Below, piece after piece: positions 1-8,463 of a DNA stretch of 57,723 nucleotides. The position numbers and the translations under genes were made by a program. A model generated the notes under the pieces. It did not search any database and was not told where the DNA came from. It was given only the letters and a program-made list of their open reading frames with translations. The DNA comes from Natrarchaeobius oligotrophus. GTDB lineage: Archaea > Halobacteriota > Halobacteria > Halobacteriales > Natrialbaceae. Where the stretch lies: NCBI RefSeq assembly GCF_003841465.1, contig NZ_REFZ01000020.1:1-57723 (forward strand). Direction: 5' to 3'. Each line of letters begins with the position of its first letter. The first letter of the stretch is position 1.

Positions 1-24
1 GACACGTACCTCGCCGCCGCCGAG

Positions 25-687
25 TTACTTCACGTCGCCGACGTCGTCGGCGAGCGCGAGCCAGCGGCCGCCGGTCGACGTCGCGGTCGCCAGGCGCTCG
101 CCGTCGACCGCGACCGCACCGACCGTGTCGTGATCGAGCCCGTCCGGTCGTCCGCCGTTCGCCGCTCGACTTCGGTCGTTCTCGTTCGTCTTCCCGTCGG
201 GATCCGACCGCCCGTACCGGTCGCGGATCCACTCGAGCCGTTGCTCGACGTCGCCCGGGGGTGAGTCGAGATCGCCCCACCGCTCGCGGGTGCGGTCGGA
301 CCGGAGGTCGACGCCGGTCTCGACGTCGAAGGCGTCGGCCAGCGCGACGGCGTGTTCCCCCGAGACGAAGCCGTGTGGCGTCTCCTCCATGACGATCCGC
401 GCGACGCTGACCGCCCGCTCGACCCTCGGCATCGAGCAGACCGCGCCGACCGCCCGGTCGTCGGTCATGATCCCCGCGTCGGTGCGGATCTCGCCGTCGC
501 TCTGAATCGCACCGCCGAGGCCGGCGTTGAACCGCGGCGACGACTCGAGGACGTTCACCGCCGCCTCGACGGCGTCGACCGGGTTCGATCGCTCGCCGCC
601 GTGTTCGGCCGCCCGCTCGAGGACCCGCTGTCGCGATTTCGGTTCGTCGGGCGTCGATCCCGCGCCGCCGTGGACGAGTACCTGCAT
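25..687 (-). pseudogene. Isoaspartyl peptidase / plant-type L-asparaginase, C-terminus lost to a premature stop
   Basis: This is an N-terminal nucleophile hydrolase that would release Asp from isoaspartyl dipeptides or hydrolyse asparagine. The N-terminus MQVLVHGGAGS and the internal FNAGLGGA segment are family hallmarks. The self-cleavage site HDTVGAVA places the nucleophile Thr near residue 188, and TSTGG follows. Family members run to about 280-320 residues, but this frame stops at 220 just after VGDV, where homologs normally continue with a conserved Gly-rich stretch. Codons beyond the TAA still read LGGG in the same frame, so a nonsense change is possible. A one-base shift reading SNSAAARYVS is the alternative. 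Only 24 nt remain in the window, so the nature of the lesion cannot be settled and a sequencing error is possible. The beta subunit would be incomplete. Confidence 0.6.
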
Positions 688-729
688 ACGAACCGCTGTC
701 GGGCGGGCGGCGTATATCTCCGGCGGCGA

Positions 730-2874
730 TCAGACGAATCCGAGTTGGAGCAGCTGCCAGGCGAAGACGATCCCCAGGACGGCGAGGATCGTCCGGCCGA
801 CGCGGGCGCGCCGGGACCAGTAGGAGTTGTACCAGGCGAGCCCGGCGGAGACCGCCGTCGCGCCGGCCAGCAGGAGCGAAAGCGGCGCGAGCGCGAGGGC
901 GATCCGAAGCGGGAGGGGCGTCGCGACGAAGGCGAACTCGCCGCCGATCGCGAGCCCCGCGAGCAGCGATCCCGCGAACCCGAGCGAGACGACGGCGAGC
1001 GCGATTCCGGCGGCGCGGGCGAGCCACGCCGGCCGTCCGACCGCTCGCCGGAACCGTTCGATCGGCTCGACGACGGTCGACCGTCCGTCCGGCGACGCGC
1101 GACCGTTCGAGCCCGCTCGAATGCGGCCGTACAGTCGACGCGTACCGATACCGAGCCACCACAGGACGGTCGCCAGGAATCCCACCAGCGCAACACCCAC
1201 ACTCGCGCCGACGGCCGCCGTTCGTTCGTGGACCGGAACGGGTTCGTAGGTCGTCATCGGGTGGCTGTTCCGGTGGACCGCCTCGACGGCGCCGTCCTCG
1301 ACCTCGACGACGAGGACGTCGTGGCCGTCGACCTGCTGGTAGACGTTCGGCTCGCTTTCGATCCACTCCCGCTCGTCGAAGCCGAGCGTGTCGCTCTCGA
1401 GCCGACCGTCGCCGGCCGGCTCGATCGACAGCCGCATCGCCAGACCGAGAAACTGCGCCGGGCCGTCGCGGGTCGCCATCGACGGCAGGTACTCGCCGGC
1501 GGCGAGGTCGGTTCGCTCCGTCGATCCGGTGACGGTATCGGCCGCAACCTCCCGTTCGTCGAGTTCGACGGGCTCGGAGAGCAGGCCGTACGCCTCCAGA
1601 ATCCGGTCGACGACCGCGTTCGGCGACGCTCGGTCGTCCCGGACGTTGTAGCTCACGAAGACGCCGACGTCCGCTTTCGGCGCGAGGACGAGCTTGCTCG
1701 TCTCGTGGAGCGTTCCGCCGGAGTGGCCGATCAGGTCGGCGTCCGGGGGGCCGTACTCGTAGAAGCCGTATCGCCAGCCGTTGACCGCTGGATGCCGTTC
1801 GTGGTGGGTGTCGTGCATCGCCTCGACGGACGCCGGCTCGAGAATCCGGGCGTCGTCGACGCCGCCGCCCTCGAGGTGGGCGCTCATGAACGTCGAGGCG
1901 TCGGTCGCCGTCGCGCTCATCGAGCCCGCGGGCCGCCAGTTGACGTACGTTCGATCGGCGGTCTCGACGCCGTCGGTGGTCGGTTCGTGGGGGGCCGCGA
2001 GTTCGCCGGGATGGTCCTCGGGAACCGGCTGGGCGAACGTGCTGTGATCCATCCCGAGCGGACCGAAGAGTTCGGACTGGACGTACTCCTCGAAGGTCGT
2101 GTCGTACGCCTCCGCGACGACGTGACCGGCGAGCATCGCCCCGTAGTTGGAGTAGCTGACCGTCTCACCGGGCGGCCGGATCCGATCCGGTCGGTTCTCC
2201 GCGAGCGCGGTCTCGAGCGACGTCACCTCGTCGGGATCCTCGACGAGACCCGGATCGTGGCGCGTGTCGAATCCGGCGGTGTGCGTGCCGAGGTGTCGCA
2301 GCGTCACGGGCCCGTCGTCCGTCTCCGGAATCTCGACGGCCGAGTCCTCGAGGTAGACGTTGACGTCTTCGTCGAGGTCGAGCTTGCCGTCCTCGACACC
2401 CTGCATCACGGCGGTCCAGGTGACGAGCTTGCCGACGGAGCCGATCACGAACGACGTTTCGTCGGCTCGAACCGGCTGCCCCGACGCGACGTTCGCCTCG
2501 CCGTACCCCTTCTCGAGCACCGGTTCGCCGCCCTCGACGACCGCGACCGTGATCCCCGGGACGTCGTGTTCGTCCCGTTGCTCGGCGACGATCTCGTCGA
2601 CGATCGCCTCGAGATCGGCTGACTCGTCGGCGGACGCCGGTTCGTCGGAATCGTCGCCGTCGGTCGCAGTCGCTGCACCGTCGAATGCGCCGGACGTAAC
2701 CCCCGATTCGGCGTTCGCGTCGGTCGACGCGTTCGTCGCGAGTACCGGCCCCGCCGCTCCTGCGACGAGCAGCGAACTCACAATTACCGCCAGAGCGACG
2801 ATCGATAGCGACGAGCGGCCGACCGTTCGAAGCCGGTCGAAACGCGCCTCGCGGCGTGGCCGTGGATCGAACAT
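730..2874 (-). CDS. Membrane-anchored beta-lactamase-family serine hydrolase (class C / PBP4*-like)
   Basis: A 714-residue protein. An N-terminal hydrophobic segment (about residues 20-45) is followed by an acidic, Thr/Asp-rich linker. The catalytic domain spans roughly residues 85-420. Visible motifs are SVGK (SxxK nucleophile) after FVIG, YSNYG (YxN), and HSGG (the HxG/KTG equivalent). The last ~200 residues carry about four hydrophobic helices, so the catalytic domain is expected outside the membrane. Such proteins act as esterases, D-aminopeptidases or beta-lactamase-like hydrolases; archaea lack murein, so the substrate is unknown. The gene is divergent from the winged-helix gene at 2979, with about 100 bp between, so the two may share control. 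The start ATG at 2874 directly precedes the hydrophobic leader. Confidence 0.85.
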   Translation of the reverse strand: MFDPRPRREARFDRLRTVGRSSLSIVALAVIVSSLLVAGAAGPVLATNASTDANAESGVTSGAFDGAATATDGDDSDEPASADESADLEAIVDEIVAEQRDEHDVPGITVAVVEGGEPVLEKGYGEANVASGQPVRADETSFVIGSVGKLVTWTAVMQGVEDGKLDLDEDVNVYLEDSAVEIPETDDGPVTLRHLGTHTAGFDTRHDPGLVEDPDEVTSLETALAENRPDRIRPPGETVSYSNYGAMLAGHVVAEAYDTTFEEYVQSELFGPLGMDHSTFAQPVPEDHPGELAAPHEPTTDGVETADRTYVNWRPAGSMSATATDASTFMSAHLEGGGVDDARILEPASVEAMHDTHHERHPAVNGWRYGFYEYGPPDADLIGHSGGTLHETSKLVLAPKADVGVFVSYNVRDDRASPNAVVDRILEAYGLLSEPVELDEREVAADTVTGSTERTDLAAGEYLPSMATRDGPAQFLGLAMRLSIEPAGDGRLESDTLGFDEREWIESEPNVYQQVDGHDVLVVEVEDGAVEAVHRNSHPMTTYEPVPVHERTAAVGASVGVALVGFLATVLWWLGIGTRRLYGRIRAGSNGRASPDGRSTVVEPIERFRRAVGRPAWLARAAGIALAVVSLGFAGSLLAGLAIGGEFAFVATPLPLRIALALAPLSLLLAGATAVSAGLAWYNSYWSRRARVGRTILAVLGIVFAWQLLQLGFV

Positions 2875-2946
2875 TTCGTTCGTACCTCGAGAGAGACCAC
2901 GATAGGCCCTCGAGCACGGCTTCAGGGGATGAAGCCGTCGTCACGA

Positions 2947-2954
2947 CTATATAG
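2947..2954 (+). promoter_or_regulatory. TATA box for the winged-helix gene
   Basis: CTATATAG lies 28-29 nt upstream of the GTG at 2979, the usual distance from an archaeal TATA element to a transcription start. It supports a leaderless transcript starting at that GTG rather than at the ATG at 2964. Confidence 0.6.
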
Positions 2955-2978
2955 CCGCTGTCCATGCACGTAGCTACC

Positions 2979-3323
2979 GTGAGTGAGGAGCCCCCGCTCG
3001 AGGAACTCGCCGCCCTGCTGGAAGACGAGACGGCGCGGCGCATCCTCACCGAAATTTATCGCAAACCCATGTCAGCGAACTCACTAACCGAACGGTGCGA
3101 CGCGTCGGAACCGACGGTGTACCGCCGGCTCGAGGATATGCGACGGTGCGGTCTGCTGGTGGAACGGACCCGACCGGACACCGAGCGGGGTCACCACTAC
3201 ACCGAGTACGCGACGAACCTGGAGCGGATCGTCGTCGAGATCGACGACGACGGCATCGACTTCCGGGTCGACCGTCGGGAACGGATGGCCGACCGATTCA
3301 CGCGCCTGGTCGAGGAGATGTGA
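2979..3323 (+). CDS. Winged-helix (ArsR-like) transcriptional regulator
   Basis: About 114 residues, starting MSEEPPLEEL. Helices around LEDETARRILTEIY and SLTERCDASEPTVYRRLEDM form a typical winged helix-turn-helix; SEPTVYRRLEDM is the recognition helix. A wing with ERGHHYTEY follows. The GTG at 2979 is preferred over the in-frame ATG at 2964 because of the TATA box distance. One base separates its TGA from the ATG of the downstream membrane protein, so the two are almost certainly cotranscribed. This HTH plus small membrane partner arrangement recurs in haloarchaea. No effector-binding cysteine cluster is visible. The divergent serine hydrolase is a possible target, but that is inference. 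Confidence 0.85.
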   Translation: MSEEPPLEELAALLEDETARRILTEIYRKPMSANSLTERCDASEPTVYRRLEDMRRCGLLVERTRPDTERGHHYTEYATNLERIVVEIDDDGIDFRVDRRERMADRFTRLVEEM

Positions 3324-3324
3324 G

Positions 3325-3657
3325 ATGCTCGAGATACCGCTCCAGCTCGGCGAGGCGCTGTCGCCGGATTACTTCGAGGGGGCCATGCTGTCGATCAACT
3401 TCCTGAAGGGGGTGATCGGACTGGCGATCGCCGTCATCGCCTACCGCGGCTACCGCAGGAACGCGAGTCGACCCATGCTGTATCTCTCGCTCGGGTTCGT
3501 CCTCGTCCTCGGGGCACCGTTCGTCCTCTACGTCGTCGCGCTCGCGATCGTGGCCCTGTTGAGCCTCCCGCCGATCGCGGAGATGGGCGTCGTCGTCACG
3601 GCGGAACTCAGCCAGGTGCTCGGACTCTTGATCATCGTCTACGCGCTCAGACTGTGA
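3325..3657 (+). CDS. Small integral membrane protein partner of the HTH regulator (DUF7521-like)
   Basis: 110 residues with three hydrophobic helices: about 22-40 (LKGVIGLAIAVIAYRGY), 47-75 (LYLSLGFVLVLGAPFVLYVV) and 90-108 (ELSQVLGLLIIVYAL). It follows the winged-helix gene after a single base, so translation is likely coupled. Size, topology and position match the haloarchaeal DUF7521 family that accompanies ArsR-like regulators; the family name is from memory. The role is unknown; it may sense a membrane state for its regulator. Confidence 0.75.
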   Translation: MLEIPLQLGEALSPDYFEGAMLSINFLKGVIGLAIAVIAYRGYRRNASRPMLYLSLGFVLVLGAPFVLYVVALAIVALLSLPPIAEMGVVVTAELSQVLGLLIIVYALRL

Positions 3658-3721
3658 TCGGTTGGTGTCCGCCGGTTCCGATGTGGCCCCAACCGTTTCG
3701 AGAGACGGCGGTCCGGACGAA

Positions 3722-4042
3722 TCATTCCTCGCCGTTTCGACCCTCGTCCGCGGCTCGCGTCCCGTCCTCGCGGCGTGACGCCAGTACCGTGTCGTCCGCT
3801 CGTGAAGGGTGAACGTTCACCTTGTGGCCCCTGTACGGATCGGTTTCCGGATCGTACGAGAGTTCGCTTCGCTCGAACAGGTAGACGAAAAAGCCGAAAA
3901 TCGGCACGAAGAAGACGATCGCCGCCCACTTTTTCGGCGGCTCGAGGCCCACCTTACCGGCGTCGTAGTAGGTGAACGCCGTGAGCGCGAGGTGCCAGGC
4001 GAGCGGGATCCCGACGATCACCGCGAGCAGTATCGTCTCCAT
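3722..4042 (-). CDS. Small membrane protein with phospholipase D N-terminal-type (PLDc_N) segment
   Basis: 106 residues. Helix 1 is at about residues 3-22 and helix 2 at about 40-57. The segment KKWAAIVFFVPIFGFFVYLF followed by an ER pair is characteristic of the two-helix PLDNc domain that precedes phospholipase D-like proteins, but no catalytic HKD domain follows. The tail after residue 60 is hydrophilic (YDPETDPYRG). The stand-alone domain is common in haloarchaea and its function is unknown. It is convergent with the HTH/membrane pair, with 64 bp between the stops. Confidence 0.75.
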   Translation of the reverse strand: METILLAVIVGIPLAWHLALTAFTYYDAGKVGLEPPKKWAAIVFFVPIFGFFVYLFERSELSYDPETDPYRGHKVNVHPSRADDTVLASRREDGTRAADEGRNGEE

Positions 4043-4373
4043 ATCCGGGATAGGTCGCGAAGCTACTAAACTGACGGCCTTCCACCCGCCAACGGGAGGC
4101 GTTTCCGACTCCGCAGTGACGCCGACGGCCGGCGAAACGGCGACGGGCGGACTACGCGACGAACCAGTAGGCGAAGCCTGTTACGTCCGGTACAGTCGAC
4201 AGAAACGACGTGGTGGGAAAGCGTCGCATTCGTCGCTCGGCCGTAAGGTATCCGTGTACACCGACCGACCGACAGTTTCGGAACAGAAACGTCGGCTTCG
4301 GCGAGGAAACGGCGTCGACCGTTTATGGGGACGACGAACGATCCGTCGGTGCCCAGTACGGGCAGAGTACACG
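4043..4373. other. Intergenic region, no gene seen
   Basis: This holds the divergent 5' regions of the PLDc_N-type gene (minus) and the small secreted protein (plus). An open frame runs from 3972 into the secreted protein but its translation (many Arg/Gly, no hydrophobic pattern) looks like chance. A TTTATG element at about 4322 could belong to the downstream gene. No RNA gene or repeat recognised. Confidence 0.5.
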
Positions 4374-4664
4374 ATGATCAGGACCAGTTACGCGACCGTT
4401 GGACGCACCGTGGTGGTGCTCGCGATCGCCGCGCTGTTGCTCGTGGCGACCGCGGGGATCGGCGCAGCGACGGAGACGACGAACGACTCGACGTACGAAG
4501 ATTCGGTCGAAACGTCTACGGAACGGATCTCCGAGGACGTCTCGGTGACGACCGTCGTCGAGGTAGAAGAAGACACCGCACCCGTTCCCGATGACGTCGG
4601 AGAGGACGCCGTGGACGACGCGTTCGACGAACCCATCGTCGAGATACCCGACATCCTGAGCTAA
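4374..4664 (+). CDS. Small secreted acidic protein of unknown function
   Basis: 96 residues starting MIRTSYATVGRTVVVL. A classical signal segment (TVVVLAIAALLLVATAGIGA, about residues 11-30) ends in an Ala-rich cleavage-like site, after which the mature part is Thr/Glu/Asp-rich (EDVSVTTVVEVEEDTAPVP). No catalytic motif or cysteine is visible. An open frame continues upstream to 3972 but lacks coding character. It stands alone between the PLDc_N-type gene and the S19e gene. Not recognised beyond a secreted haloarchaeal hypothetical. Confidence 0.6.
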   Translation: MIRTSYATVGRTVVVLAIAALLLVATAGIGAATETTNDSTYEDSVETSTERISEDVSVTTVVEVEEDTAPVPDDVGEDAVDDAFDEPIVEIPDILS

Positions 4665-4842
4665 CCGCCGGAGGGCGATCCGACCCTCGTCGGTTAGTCG
4701 GTCGGTCACTTCGATCGATACCGCACGCGTCGATACTATTCGGGGATGGAGACGCCGCGGCAGTCGGCACGCTCGAGCGCGCAGAGCGATCGCGTCGAAA
4801 ACGGATCGCCGAAACGACGCCGCGACGGAGCAGATACGATGG

Positions 4843-4850
4843 TCTTAAAT
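4843..4850 (+). promoter_or_regulatory. TATA box of the S19e gene
   Basis: TCTTAAAT sits about 28 nt upstream of the ATG at 4875, consistent with a leaderless or very short-leader transcript. It decides the start at 4875 over the in-frame start further upstream. Confidence 0.6.
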
Positions 4851-4874
4851 GCCGCGGCAGGGAACCTGACGCCA

Positions 4875-5330
4875 ATGGCTACGATGTACGACGTTCCGGC
4901 GGACGACCTCATCGAGGCGCTCGCCGAGGACCTCGAGGAACGGCTGGACGAACCGGACTGGTCGAAGTTCACGAAAAGCGGCGTCGACCGCGAACTGCCG
5001 CCCGAACAGGAGGACTTCTGGGCGACGCGCGCGGCGAGTCTGCTGCGCAAGGTCGCGGATCGCGGTCCGGTTGGCGTCGGGCGACTCGCGACCGAGTACG
5101 GCGGCTCGAAGCGGGGCTCGAACCGGTACGCCGTCGCGCCCGATCGACGAACCGACGGCTCGCGAAACCTGATCCGAACCATCCTCCAGCAACTCGAGGA
5201 GGAAGGCCTCGTCGAGACCGCCGAGGGAGAAGGCCGACGCATCACCCCCGACGGACAGAGCCTGCTCGACGACACCGCCGGGAGCGTCCTCGAAGAACTC
5301 GACCGACCGGAACTCGAGCGCTACGCCTGA
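4875..5330 (+). CDS. rps19e: 30S ribosomal protein S19e
   Basis: 151 residues, the normal size for archaeal S19e. Family landmarks are the MYDVPADDLIEALAE start, PDWSKFTKSGVDRELPP, the WATRAASLLRKV core, and the basic loop YGGSKRGSNRYAVAPDRR that binds 16S rRNA. Start ATG 4875 is supported by a TATA box 28 nt upstream; an upstream in-frame extension to 4746 is not conserved-looking. It opens a housekeeping cluster with the PDCD5-family gene and hisS, the usual archaeal neighbourhood. Its TGA stop overlaps the first bases of a hairpin repeat (5329-5387). Confidence 0.96.
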   Translation: MATMYDVPADDLIEALAEDLEERLDEPDWSKFTKSGVDRELPPEQEDFWATRAASLLRKVADRGPVGVGRLATEYGGSKRGSNRYAVAPDRRTDGSRNLIRTILQQLEEEGLVETAEGEGRRITPDGQSLLDDTAGSVLEELDRPELERYA

Positions 5331-5387
5331 GACGGTTCGTCGTAACGGTTTGCCGGTGCAACCGCGATCGCCCTGTGGGTGTGCCGG
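5329..5387 (+). repeat. Hairpin repeat family A, copy 1
   Basis: GAGACGG starts on the second base of the rps19e stop codon. It is followed by TTCGTCGTAACGG, then a stem-loop GCCGGTGCAACC...GGGTGTGCCGG. The same layout occurs at 10022, 10754, 28476, 42211 (minus) and 51353 (minus). Position right after a stop suggests a terminator or RNA-end role, but mobility (REP-like) is equally possible. Confidence 0.6.
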
Positions 5388-5509
5388 GAACGACCGACGA
5401 CGGTCCGTCCGAGACGACGCGGTTCGACGACGACTCTGGGACTCTCGCGACTCTCGATACCGACGACGGTCCGTAATCATTTTCCCCAGCGCGAAACAAT
5501 CCAGTACGT

Positions 5510-5860
5510 ATGAGCGAGGCACCAGACGAGGAGAAACTCGAGGAGCTACGACAGAAGAAAATGGAACAGCTCCAGGAGCGCGCGGAATCGGGCGGCGCGG
5601 ACGCCGAACAGGAAGCAGCCCAGCAGCAAGCGGAGGCGCAGAAACAGGCGCTGTTGCGCCAGCACCTGACCGACGAGGCCCGCAAGCGACTCAACACGGT
5701 CAAAATGAGCAAACCGCAGTTCGGCGAGCAGGTCGAACGGCAGGTGGTCACGCTGGCTCGCAGCGGCCGCATTCAGGGCAAGATCGACGACGACAAGATG
5801 AAACAGCTCCTGAAAGAGCTCAAGCCCGACTCGAAGAGCTTCGACATCAAGCGACGCTGA
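5510..5860 (+). CDS. PDCD5 (TFAR19)-family DNA-binding protein
   Basis: 116 residues, the family's usual length. An acidic N-terminus ([18 protein letters not shown]) and a Gln/Ala-rich helix are followed by the three-helix bundle [20 protein letters not shown] and the C-terminal [15 protein letters not shown] motif. Archaeal members bind double-stranded DNA or RNA nonspecifically and are encoded beside rps19e, as here. The TGA overlaps the ATG of the PP-loop ATPase by one base (TGATG), so the two are probably translationally coupled. Confidence 0.93.
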   Translation: MSEAPDEEKLEELRQKKMEQLQERAESGGADAEQEAAQQQAEAQKQALLRQHLTDEARKRLNTVKMSKPQFGEQVERQVVTLARSGRIQGKIDDDKMKQLLKELKPDSKSFDIKRR

Positions 5861-6450
5861 TGGAACTCGGACTGCTCTACAGCGGCGGCAAGGATTCGAC
5901 GCTCGCGGCGCTTCTTCTCGAGGAGTTCTACGACGTGACGCTGACGACGGCGACGTTCGGCGTCGGCGACGACTGGAAACACGCCCGAGCGACCGCCGAC
6001 GCCGTCGGCTTCGAGTTCGAACGACTCGAACTCGATCCGGAGGTGGCCCGCGAGGCCGTCGATCGGATCCGCGAGGACGGCTTTCCCAGAAACGGCATCC
6101 AGCACGTCCATCAGCACGCCCTCGAGGAACTCGCCGCGGCCGACTTCGACGTCATCGCGGACGGCACCCGGCGTGACGATCGCGTCCCGACCGTCTCGCG
6201 GGCCCAGGCCCAGAGCCTCGAGGATCGCCACGGCGTCGACTACATCGCTCCGCTGTCGGGATTCGGCCGCGGGGCGGTCGACCGCCTCGTAGAGGCGAAC
6301 CTCGAGGTGACCGTCGGTCCGAGCGAGGAGATCGAGCGGGCCGATTACGAGGCCGAGCTCAGGGCGCTCATCGCCGAACGCGAGGGCGACGCGGCGGTCG
6401 CGGACTACTTCCCGGATCACGAGCAGACGTACGTGACGGACGTTCGGTGA
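5860..6450 (+). CDS. PP-loop superfamily ATPase (alpha-hydrolase / N-type ATP pyrophosphatase)
   Basis: 196 residues. The PP-loop SGGKDST is at residues 8-14 ([20 protein letters not shown]). The middle contains HVHQHALEEL, DGTRRDDRVPTVSRAQAQSLE and YIAPLSGFGRGAVDRL, all typical of the archaeal COG1365-type PP-loop family. These proteins adenylate a substrate and release pyrophosphate; the acceptor is not known for this subfamily, with tRNA or thiamine-like sulfur transfer among the options. Its ATG overlaps the stop of the PDCD5-family gene, so it is in the same transcript. Confidence 0.85.
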   Translation: MELGLLYSGGKDSTLAALLLEEFYDVTLTTATFGVGDDWKHARATADAVGFEFERLELDPEVAREAVDRIREDGFPRNGIQHVHQHALEELAAADFDVIADGTRRDDRVPTVSRAQAQSLEDRHGVDYIAPLSGFGRGAVDRLVEANLEVTVGPSEEIERADYEAELRALIAEREGDAAVADYFPDHEQTYVTDVR

Positions 6451-6512
6451 CGACGATCGAGCGACGCTTCCAAACGAAAGGATAGAAGTTCGCCGTTCCC
6501 GAATCCACGGAC

Positions 6513-7811
6513 ATGTACGACCGAATCAAGGGCTTTCGCGACTTCTATCCCGGTGAGATGGCCGCCAGGCGGGCGACCATCGACGTCCTCGAGGACACCG
6601 CCCGAGGGTACGGCTTCCGGGAGATCGGCACCCCCGCGCTCGAGCGTGCGGAGATGTGGACCGATAAAAGCGGCGACGACATCGTCGAGGAGCTGTACGC
6701 CTTCGAAGACCAGGGCGGTCGCCACGTCACGCTGACACCCGAACTCACGCCGACGGTCGCGCGGATGGTCGTCGCCAAACAGCAGGAACTCTCGAAACCG
6801 ATCAAGTGGTTCTCGACGCGTCCGTTCTGGCGATACGAGCAGGTCCAGCAGGGCCGACAGCGCGAGTTCTACCAGACGAACGTCGACATCTTCGGTTCGG
6901 ACGAGCCCGAAGCCGACGCCGAGATCCTCGCCTGGGCGGCCGACGCGCTGACGAGCCTCGGGCTGACCGGCGAGCACTTCGAGTTTCGAATCTCCCACCG
7001 TGACGTCCTCGGGGGCATTCTCGAGACCTACGACGCCGACGTGGACGTCGACGAGGCGATCCGTGCGGTCGACAAGTCGGACAAGCTCGAGACGGCCGAG
7101 TACCACGACCTGCTGATCGAGGCGGGACTGACGGCCGACCAGGCCGCCGAGTTCGACGGCCTCGTCGCGAGCGGCGATCTCGAGGCCGTCGAAGCGTTCG
7201 CCGACACGGAACGCGTCACCGAGGCCGTCGACAACCTCCGGAACGTCCTCGCGGCTGCCGAGGACTTCGGCGCCCGCGAACACTGTACGATCTCGCTCGA
7301 GACGGCTCGCGGACTCGACTACTACACGGGCGTCGTCTTCGAGTGCTTCGACTCCGCGGGCGAGGTCTCGCGGTCGATCTTCGGCGGCGGCCGCTACGAC
7401 GACCTCATCGAGAGCTTCGGCGGTCAGCCGACGCCCGCCGTGGGCGTCGCCCCGGGCCACGCGACGCTGTCGCTGCTCTGTCAGCGCGCCGGCGTCTGGC
7501 CCGACGAGGAAGTGACGACCGACTACTACGTCCTGCAGATCGGCGACACCCGAAGCGAGGCCGCCCGGATCTGTCGGGGGCTTCGCGAACGCGGTCACGT
7601 CGTCGAAACCGACGTCGCGGGACGATCGTTCGGCGCGCAACTGAACTACGCCGACTCGATCAACGCCGAGACGGTCGTCATCGTCGGCGAACAGGACCTC
7701 GCGAACGACGAGGTGACGGTCAAGGACATGGAAAGCGGCGACCAGACGCAGGTTCCTGTCGAGGAGTTCCCCGGCGAACTCGAGCGACCGACGTTCGCGG
7801 ACTTCGAGTAG
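6513..7811 (+). CDS. hisS: Histidyl-tRNA synthetase
   Basis: 432 residues, class II aminoacyl-tRNA synthetase charging tRNA-His in the cytoplasm. Visible signatures: GFRDFYPGEMAARR at the N-terminus, motif 1 region GFREIGTPALE, LTPELTPTVARMVV, motif 2 around STRPFWRYEQVQQGRQREF, the histidine-specific LDYYTGVVFE box, and motif 3 GGGRYDDLIESFGG followed by AVGVAPG. The C-terminal anticodon-binding domain starts near residue 325 (YYVLQIGD). Full length, no anomalies. ATG 6513 gives the standard MYDRIKGFRDF start. Confidence 0.97.
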   Translation: MYDRIKGFRDFYPGEMAARRATIDVLEDTARGYGFREIGTPALERAEMWTDKSGDDIVEELYAFEDQGGRHVTLTPELTPTVARMVVAKQQELSKPIKWFSTRPFWRYEQVQQGRQREFYQTNVDIFGSDEPEADAEILAWAADALTSLGLTGEHFEFRISHRDVLGGILETYDADVDVDEAIRAVDKSDKLETAEYHDLLIEAGLTADQAAEFDGLVASGDLEAVEAFADTERVTEAVDNLRNVLAAAEDFGAREHCTISLETARGLDYYTGVVFECFDSAGEVSRSIFGGGRYDDLIESFGGQPTPAVGVAPGHATLSLLCQRAGVWPDEEVTTDYYVLQIGDTRSEAARICRGLRERGHVVETDVAGRSFGAQLNYADSINAETVVIVGEQDLANDEVTVKDMESGDQTQVPVEEFPGELERPTFADFE

Positions 7812-7900
7812 TGGCTCGTCGGGGCTGAACGAGCGAATCGATCCGATAGCGGGTGCCTGCTTCGAGCCACACGTCGACGCGTGACGGAGTACGATCGTCG

Positions 7901-7959
7901 TCGTTGACGGTCGTAGCACTCCCGCTCGAGTGCGAGCGGCGAGCAGCTCGTTTCAACGA
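7901..7959 (-). repeat. Inverted-repeat-bounded element B, short copy
   Basis: On the minus strand it reads TCGTTGAAACGAGCTGCTC...CACTCGAGCGGGAGTGC...GTCAACGA and is bounded by TCGTTGA/TCAACGA. A second, longer copy in opposite orientation lies at 11030-11115. It sits in the 235-bp gap between hisS and the coiled-coil membrane gene. MITE-like; no coding capacity. Confidence 0.6.
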
Positions 7960-8046
7960 CTACCGTCGCTCGGTTCGCAGCGGTCGGGCGACGGGGGCGG
8001 TTCGATCGCTCGAGCGAAGCGCGTGTGAGCGCTCGGGTTCACCGGT

Positions 8047-8463
8047 TCAGTCCGTCTCTCCGGTTCCGTCGACCGACTCCTCGATCTGCTCTTCGTGTGG
8101 TCGTCGATCGACGCGGTCGTCGACCGATTCGACCTTCGCCTGCACCTCGTCGATCTGTTCGCCGACGGTCTCCTCGATCGTCCGTTCGACGGTTTCGCCG
8201 ACGGCCTCCTCGACCGATTCCTCGACCGCCTCGCCGACTGTCTCTTGAACCGACTCTTCGACCGTCTCCCGAACGACGGACGTCATCCACTCCGGATCGA
8301 ACCGGGCCATCTTCCAGACGACGTGGAGCACGTACGAGGCGAACACGCCGAGGGCGAACGTCAGTCCGATCCTGAGGTCGAGCGTCGCGATCAGGACGAT
8401 CGAAACGAGGATCAATCCGCCGTAGGCGAGATCGATGATCGCATCGACGCGACGCGGGTTCAT
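8047..8463 (-). CDS. Small membrane protein with acidic coiled-coil repeat tail
   Basis: 138 residues. Two hydrophobic helices at about residues 9-26 (IDLAYGGLILVSIVLIATL) and 31-49 (GLTFALGVFASYVLHVVW) are followed by a tail of near-tandem four-residue units (ETVE ESVQ ETVG EAVE ESVE EAVG ETVE). Hydrophobic Val and charged Glu alternate in a helical pattern that suggests a coiled coil. No enzyme motif. The repeat may mediate oligomerisation at the cytoplasmic face. ATG at 8463 gives MNPRRVDAIIDL, with positive residues before helix 1. Unknown function. Confidence 0.75.
   Translation of the reverse strand: MNPRRVDAIIDLAYGGLILVSIVLIATLDLRIGLTFALGVFASYVLHVVWKMARFDPEWMTSVVRETVEESVQETVGEAVEESVEEAVGETVERTIEETVGEQIDEVQAKVESVDDRVDRRPHEEQIEESVDGTGETD

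Noticed and set aside
352-2622. Long plus-strand open frame opposite the beta-lactamase-family gene
   Set aside because: It lies antisense to a protein with clear SxxK, YxN and HSGG motifs; its translation is Arg/Asp-rich with no hydrophobic pattern. GC-rich DNA leaves such frames open by chance.
3972-4373. Upstream extension of the small secreted protein
   Set aside because: The signal peptide starts at ATG 4374; the upstream frame lacks coding character and would bury the signal segment.
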